Shown: one piece after another, positions 14,419 to 16,779 of the stretch | Position numbering within the stretch: position 1 is the stretch's first letter | Layout: the number at the start of each line of letters is the position of its first letter | NCBI GenBank assembly: GCA_030671645.1 | Contig: DAOVHV010000006.1 | Location: 1 to 16,779, forward strand | Direction: 5' to 3' | From: a bacterium | GTDB lineage: Bacteria > Bipolaricaulota > Bipolaricaulia > UBA7950 > UBA9294 | DNA: 16,779 bases | Notes under the pieces: generated by a model | The model's database searches: none | What the model saw: only the letters and a program-made list of their open reading frames with translations | What the model was told of the DNA's origin: nothing | Position numbers and translations under genes: made by a program

Positions 14419-14854
14419 AGACCTGCGCCCCAGCAAAGGGGCCAAGCATCGAAAGAAACGCGTCGGTCGAGGATATGGATCGGGCCTAGGTGGACACGAA
14501 TCCGGCAGAGGCACCAAAGGTCAGAACTCTCGCTCCGGCGGCGGAACGCGACTGGGTTATGAAGGCGGACAGACGCCTATCTGGATGCGTTTCCCCAAGC
14601 GAGGATTCAAGAATTTCACGCGGGTGGAATATGCCTGCGTTAACGTAGATACCTTGAACAACGTGTTTGATGCCAACGACGAGATTACGCCGGAGCGGCT
14701 TCGTGAAGACGGCTTGGTGAAGGGTAAGATTGAACTGGTCAAGATCCTCGGTCGAGGAGAACTGACCAAGCCTCTTGTGATTCATGCTCATCGATTCGCT
14801 GCAGCGGCGGTGCGCAAGATCGAAGAAGCTGGAGGAAAGGCCGAGGTGATTTAG
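14408..14854 (+). CDS. rplO: 50S ribosomal protein L15
   Basis: L15 joins late in 50S assembly and connects several 23S rRNA domains. The 148-residue product has the glycine- and arginine-rich N-terminal extension (RVGRGYGSGLGGHESGRGTK, then GQNSRSGGG and EGGQTPIWMRFPKRGF) and the globular C-terminal part that ends AAAVRKIEEAGGKAEVI. AGGAGG (14393-14398) inside rpsE lies nine bases ahead of the ATG and fixes the start, which overlaps the end of rpsE by 11 bases. secY begins two bases after the TAG stop. Confidence 0.98.
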   Translation: MRLEDLRPSKGAKHRKKRVGRGYGSGLGGHESGRGTKGQNSRSGGGTRLGYEGGQTPIWMRFPKRGFKNFTRVEYACVNVDTLNNVFDANDEITPERLREDGLVKGKIELVKILGRGELTKPLVIHAHRFAAAAVRKIEEAGGKAEVI

Positions 14855-14856
14855 GC

Positions 14857-16134
14857 ATGTGGGAGAAGTTCGCGAGTCTGTTCAAAGTTCCGGAACTGCG
14901 CAAGCGAATCCTGTTCACTCTGGGGGCAATTATCGTCATCCGACTGGGAACGCACATTTCCGTTCCCGGCGTGAATTTGAGTGCCATCGGTGCATTCGAA
15001 GAAGGCGGACTTCTCGATTTCATGAACATGTTCTCCGGCGGCGCCCTGCAGCGTTTTTCGCTGTTTGCACTGGGGGTAACGCCGTACATTAACGCCTCGA
15101 TTATCTTCAGCCTGCTTACTTCGGTGATTCCCAAGCTCAAAGAGTTGCAGCAGCAAGGACGCGAAGGGCGACGAAAGATCACGTCCTACACCCGATATGC
15201 CACCGTTGGCCTGGCCATCGTTCAAGCCATCGCCTTTTCATCGATCATTCGAAGTGCATTTCCGATCGATGCTACGATCTGGTTCTATGCCACCACGATC
15301 ATGGCGTTGGTAACGGGCACGATCTTCTTGATGTGGTTGGGAGAACGCATCACTGAGAACGGAATCGGAAACGGAGTCAGCCTGATTATCATGATCAGCA
15401 TTCTGTCCCGCTTCCCTGTCAGCCTTAGAGAATTATGGGTGGAAATCACGACGGGCTCGACGCCGGCCTATTGGGGATTGGCGTTCATCGTATTGCTCAT
15501 CGCGGTGGTCGCCGGAATGACGATGGTGCAACAGGGACAGCGGAAAATTCCGATTCAGTACGCCAAGCGAACAATGGGGCGCCGCATTTACGGCGGGCAC
15601 TCGTCGCATCTGCCTCTGCGGGTGAATCAATCGGGCGTCATCCCCGTCATCTTTGCTATGGCGCTGCTGACTTTCCCTATTACGATTTTCAGCGCGTTGA
15701 ACTGGACAGCTGCGGCGAGCTATTTCTCGCAGGGCAGTCTGTTGTACATCATTTGCTATGTCCTGCTGATCTTCTTCTTCACGTACTTCTACAGCTCGAT
15801 CGTGTTCGATCCCAACGATATAGCCAAGAACATCCGCGAAGCCGGGGGATTCATCCCCGGCGTCCGTCCGGGCAAACCGACGGCCGAATACATCACTAGC
15901 ATCCTAGGACGTATGCTGCTGGTGGGCGCCTTGTTCCTGTCTGGGGTGGCAGTACTGCCCTACATCTTGTGGTCACTCAGCGGATCTCGATCGATGTTCC
16001 TGATCGGCGGAACTTCGCTGCTGATCGTAGTGGGCGTAGGCATCGATACGTTGATGCAGATCGAGACGCATCTGGTCATGCGCCACTATGAGTCGCTGAC
16101 CAAGTCGGGGGGTTTGTTGGGAAGGAGAGGGTAG
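14857..16134 (+). CDS. secY: Preprotein translocase subunit SecY
   Basis: SecY is the channel-forming subunit of the SecYEG translocon in the cytoplasmic membrane. The 425-residue product has the expected ten hydrophobic segments, the first near 19-37. Signature elements are GVTPYINASII (73-83), the cytoplasmic loop LQQQGREGRRKITSYTRY (97-114), loop C4 IPIQYAKRTMGRRIYGG (231-247) and loop C5 FDPNDIAKNIREAGGFIPG (317-335) with Arg337 in VRPGKPTAEYI, which corresponds to the arginine important for SecA-driven export. Length is typical. The position after rplO is the usual spc arrangement. Its TAG stop shares one base with the GTG start of adk. Confidence 0.98.
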   Translation: MWEKFASLFKVPELRKRILFTLGAIIVIRLGTHISVPGVNLSAIGAFEEGGLLDFMNMFSGGALQRFSLFALGVTPYINASIIFSLLTSVIPKLKELQQQGREGRRKITSYTRYATVGLAIVQAIAFSSIIRSAFPIDATIWFYATTIMALVTGTIFLMWLGERITENGIGNGVSLIIMISILSRFPVSLRELWVEITTGSTPAYWGLAFIVLLIAVVAGMTMVQQGQRKIPIQYAKRTMGRRIYGGHSSHLPLRVNQSGVIPVIFAMALLTFPITIFSALNWTAAASYFSQGSLLYIICYVLLIFFFTYFYSSIVFDPNDIAKNIREAGGFIPGVRPGKPTAEYITSILGRMLLVGALFLSGVAVLPYILWSLSGSRSMFLIGGTSLLIVVGVGIDTLMQIETHLVMRHYESLTKSGGLLGRRG

Positions 16135-16769
16135 TGACTCTGACACGCGTCGTTCTTCTCGGTCCTCCTGGTGCAGGCAAGGGAACCCAAGCCAAGCAGA
16201 TCATCGACAAGCTGTGCTTGGTGCACTTATCGACCGGTGACATTCTGCGCGACGAAGTGTCTCGTGAGACTGAGCTTGGCATGACGGCCAAGGGAGTTAT
16301 GGATCGGGGCGAATTAGTTCCCGATCGATTGATCATCGATATGATACGCGGCCGCATCGAAGAAGCGGCTGAATCGGGCTTTCTGCTGGACGGATTCCCT
16401 CGCACGACGGCTCAAGCCGAGGCGTTGAGCGAGTTTGCCACCATCGATGTCGTGCTCAACATTACTCTGCCGCGTGAGGAAGTCATCCGGCGCTTGACAG
16501 GCCGGCGAGTCTGTCGAGGTTGTGGCAAGATCTACAATTTGACCTTCAATCTCGCAGAGGGTGAGACAACTTGCGCTGCATGCGGCGGCGAGCTGTACCA
16601 GCGCAATGACGACGAGATGGAAGTCATCGCGAATCGATATGACGTTTATGAGAAATCGACTGCACCGCTGATTGAATTCTATGAAGAGCTTGGAATTCTG
16701 CGTGCGCTCGACGGATCGCTTGGCTCCGAACGCGTGTTCTCGGAGATTATTGACATCCTGACCGCATGA
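16134..16769 (+). CDS. adk: Adenylate kinase, zinc-LID type
   Basis: Adenylate kinase interconverts ATP and AMP with two ADP and balances the cytoplasmic adenylate pool. The 211-residue product has the P-loop GPPGAGKGT (10-18), the AMP-binding segment STGDILRDE, LDGFPRT (85-91) and the LID from about 124 to 160. The LID holds four cysteines (127, 130, 147, 150), so it should bind structural zinc, as in many Gram-positive and thermophilic enzymes and unlike E. coli Adk. Arg124, Arg157 and Arg168 match conserved catalytic arginines. The start is GTG, the only non-ATG start among complete genes here; AAGGAG (16122-16127) in secY lies six bases upstream, and the start overlaps the secY stop (TAGTG). 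The TGA stop overlaps the next ATG. Confidence 0.98.
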   Translation: MTLTRVVLLGPPGAGKGTQAKQIIDKLCLVHLSTGDILRDEVSRETELGMTAKGVMDRGELVPDRLIIDMIRGRIEEAAESGFLLDGFPRTTAQAEALSEFATIDVVLNITLPREEVIRRLTGRRVCRGCGKIYNLTFNLAEGETTCAACGGELYQRNDDEMEVIANRYDVYEKSTAPLIEFYEELGILRALDGSLGSERVFSEIIDILTA

Positions 16770-16779
16770 TCGCGCTGAA
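16766..16779 (+). CDS. map: Start of a downstream gene, probably type I methionine aminopeptidase (3'-truncated by window edge)
   Basis: An ATG at 16766 overlaps the adk stop by four bases (ATGA) and opens a frame reading MIAL before the window ends. MIxLK is a frequent start of type I methionine aminopeptidase, which removes the initiator methionine from nascent proteins, and map is the usual gene after adk in the secY-adk-map-infA order. No clear ribosome-binding site precedes it, so translation would be coupled to adk. The assignment rests on four codons and gene order only. Confidence 0.5.

Noticed and set aside
1..16779. Hidden accessory system, mobile element, CRISPR array or tRNA
   Set aside because: Every stretch is taken up by recognised housekeeping genes; gaps are at most 72 bases, and I saw no insertion-sequence ends, spacer-repeat pattern or tRNA-like segment.

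Overview
The window is a contiguous stretch of core chromosomal information-processing genes, all on the + strand and almost without intergenic DNA. It holds the 3' part of rpoC, then rpsL-rpsG-fusA (str part), rpsJ-rplC-rplD-rplW-rplB-rpsS-rplV-rpsC-rplP-rpmC-rpsQ (S10 part), rplN-rplX-rplE-rpsN-rpsH-rplF-rplR-rpsE-rplO-secY (spc part), adk and the first codons of what is probably map. I find no mobile element, CRISPR array, RNA gene, defence system or biosynthetic cluster, and no gene that looks foreign. Every gene except the two at the window edges is intact.

The sequence is clearly bacterial: bacterial RNA polymerase beta', EF-G, SecY and bacterial-type ribosomal proteins. The phylum cannot be fixed by reading alone. 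Useful clues are: beta' has no insertion inside the trigger loop but carries a large array of repeated modules just after it; S14 is the short four-cysteine (zinc) form; L24 and adenylate kinase also keep four-cysteine zinc sites; tuf is missing between fusA and rpsJ; and rpmD (L30) is missing between rpsE and rplO. Lack of both genes at these places recalls Chlamydiae and related PVC lineages as I remember them, but the beta' architecture does not settle the matter. A poorly sampled phylum is plausible. Base composition looks moderate, somewhat above half G+C by eye, and uniform.

Layout: 1-3213 rpoC (partial); 3214-3258 a 45-base gap with a strong sigma-70-type promoter candidate for rpsL (TTGAAT, 17-base spacer, TATAAT); 3259-4098 rpsL and rpsG; 4099-4170 the longest non-coding gap (72 bases), where a possible hairpin could hide the fusA ribosome-binding site; 4171-6240 fusA; 6243 to the end is a nearly seamless chain of ribosomal protein genes, secY, adk and map, with gaps of 0-17 bases and several start/stop overlaps. 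From rpsL on, the layout suggests one long transcription unit that makes the decoding and peptidyl-transfer machinery, the translocation GTPase, the protein-export channel, adenylate kinase and the N-terminal methionine processing enzyme.

The points most worth a second look are the five tandem SBHM-like modules in beta' where one is usual; a second beta' insertion that resembles an earlier segment of the same protein; the absence of tuf and rpmD from their usual slots; an unusual excess of TAG stop codons (14 of 26), many fused to the next gene's ribosome-binding site; and the lack of room for the classical autoregulatory leaders known from E. coli.
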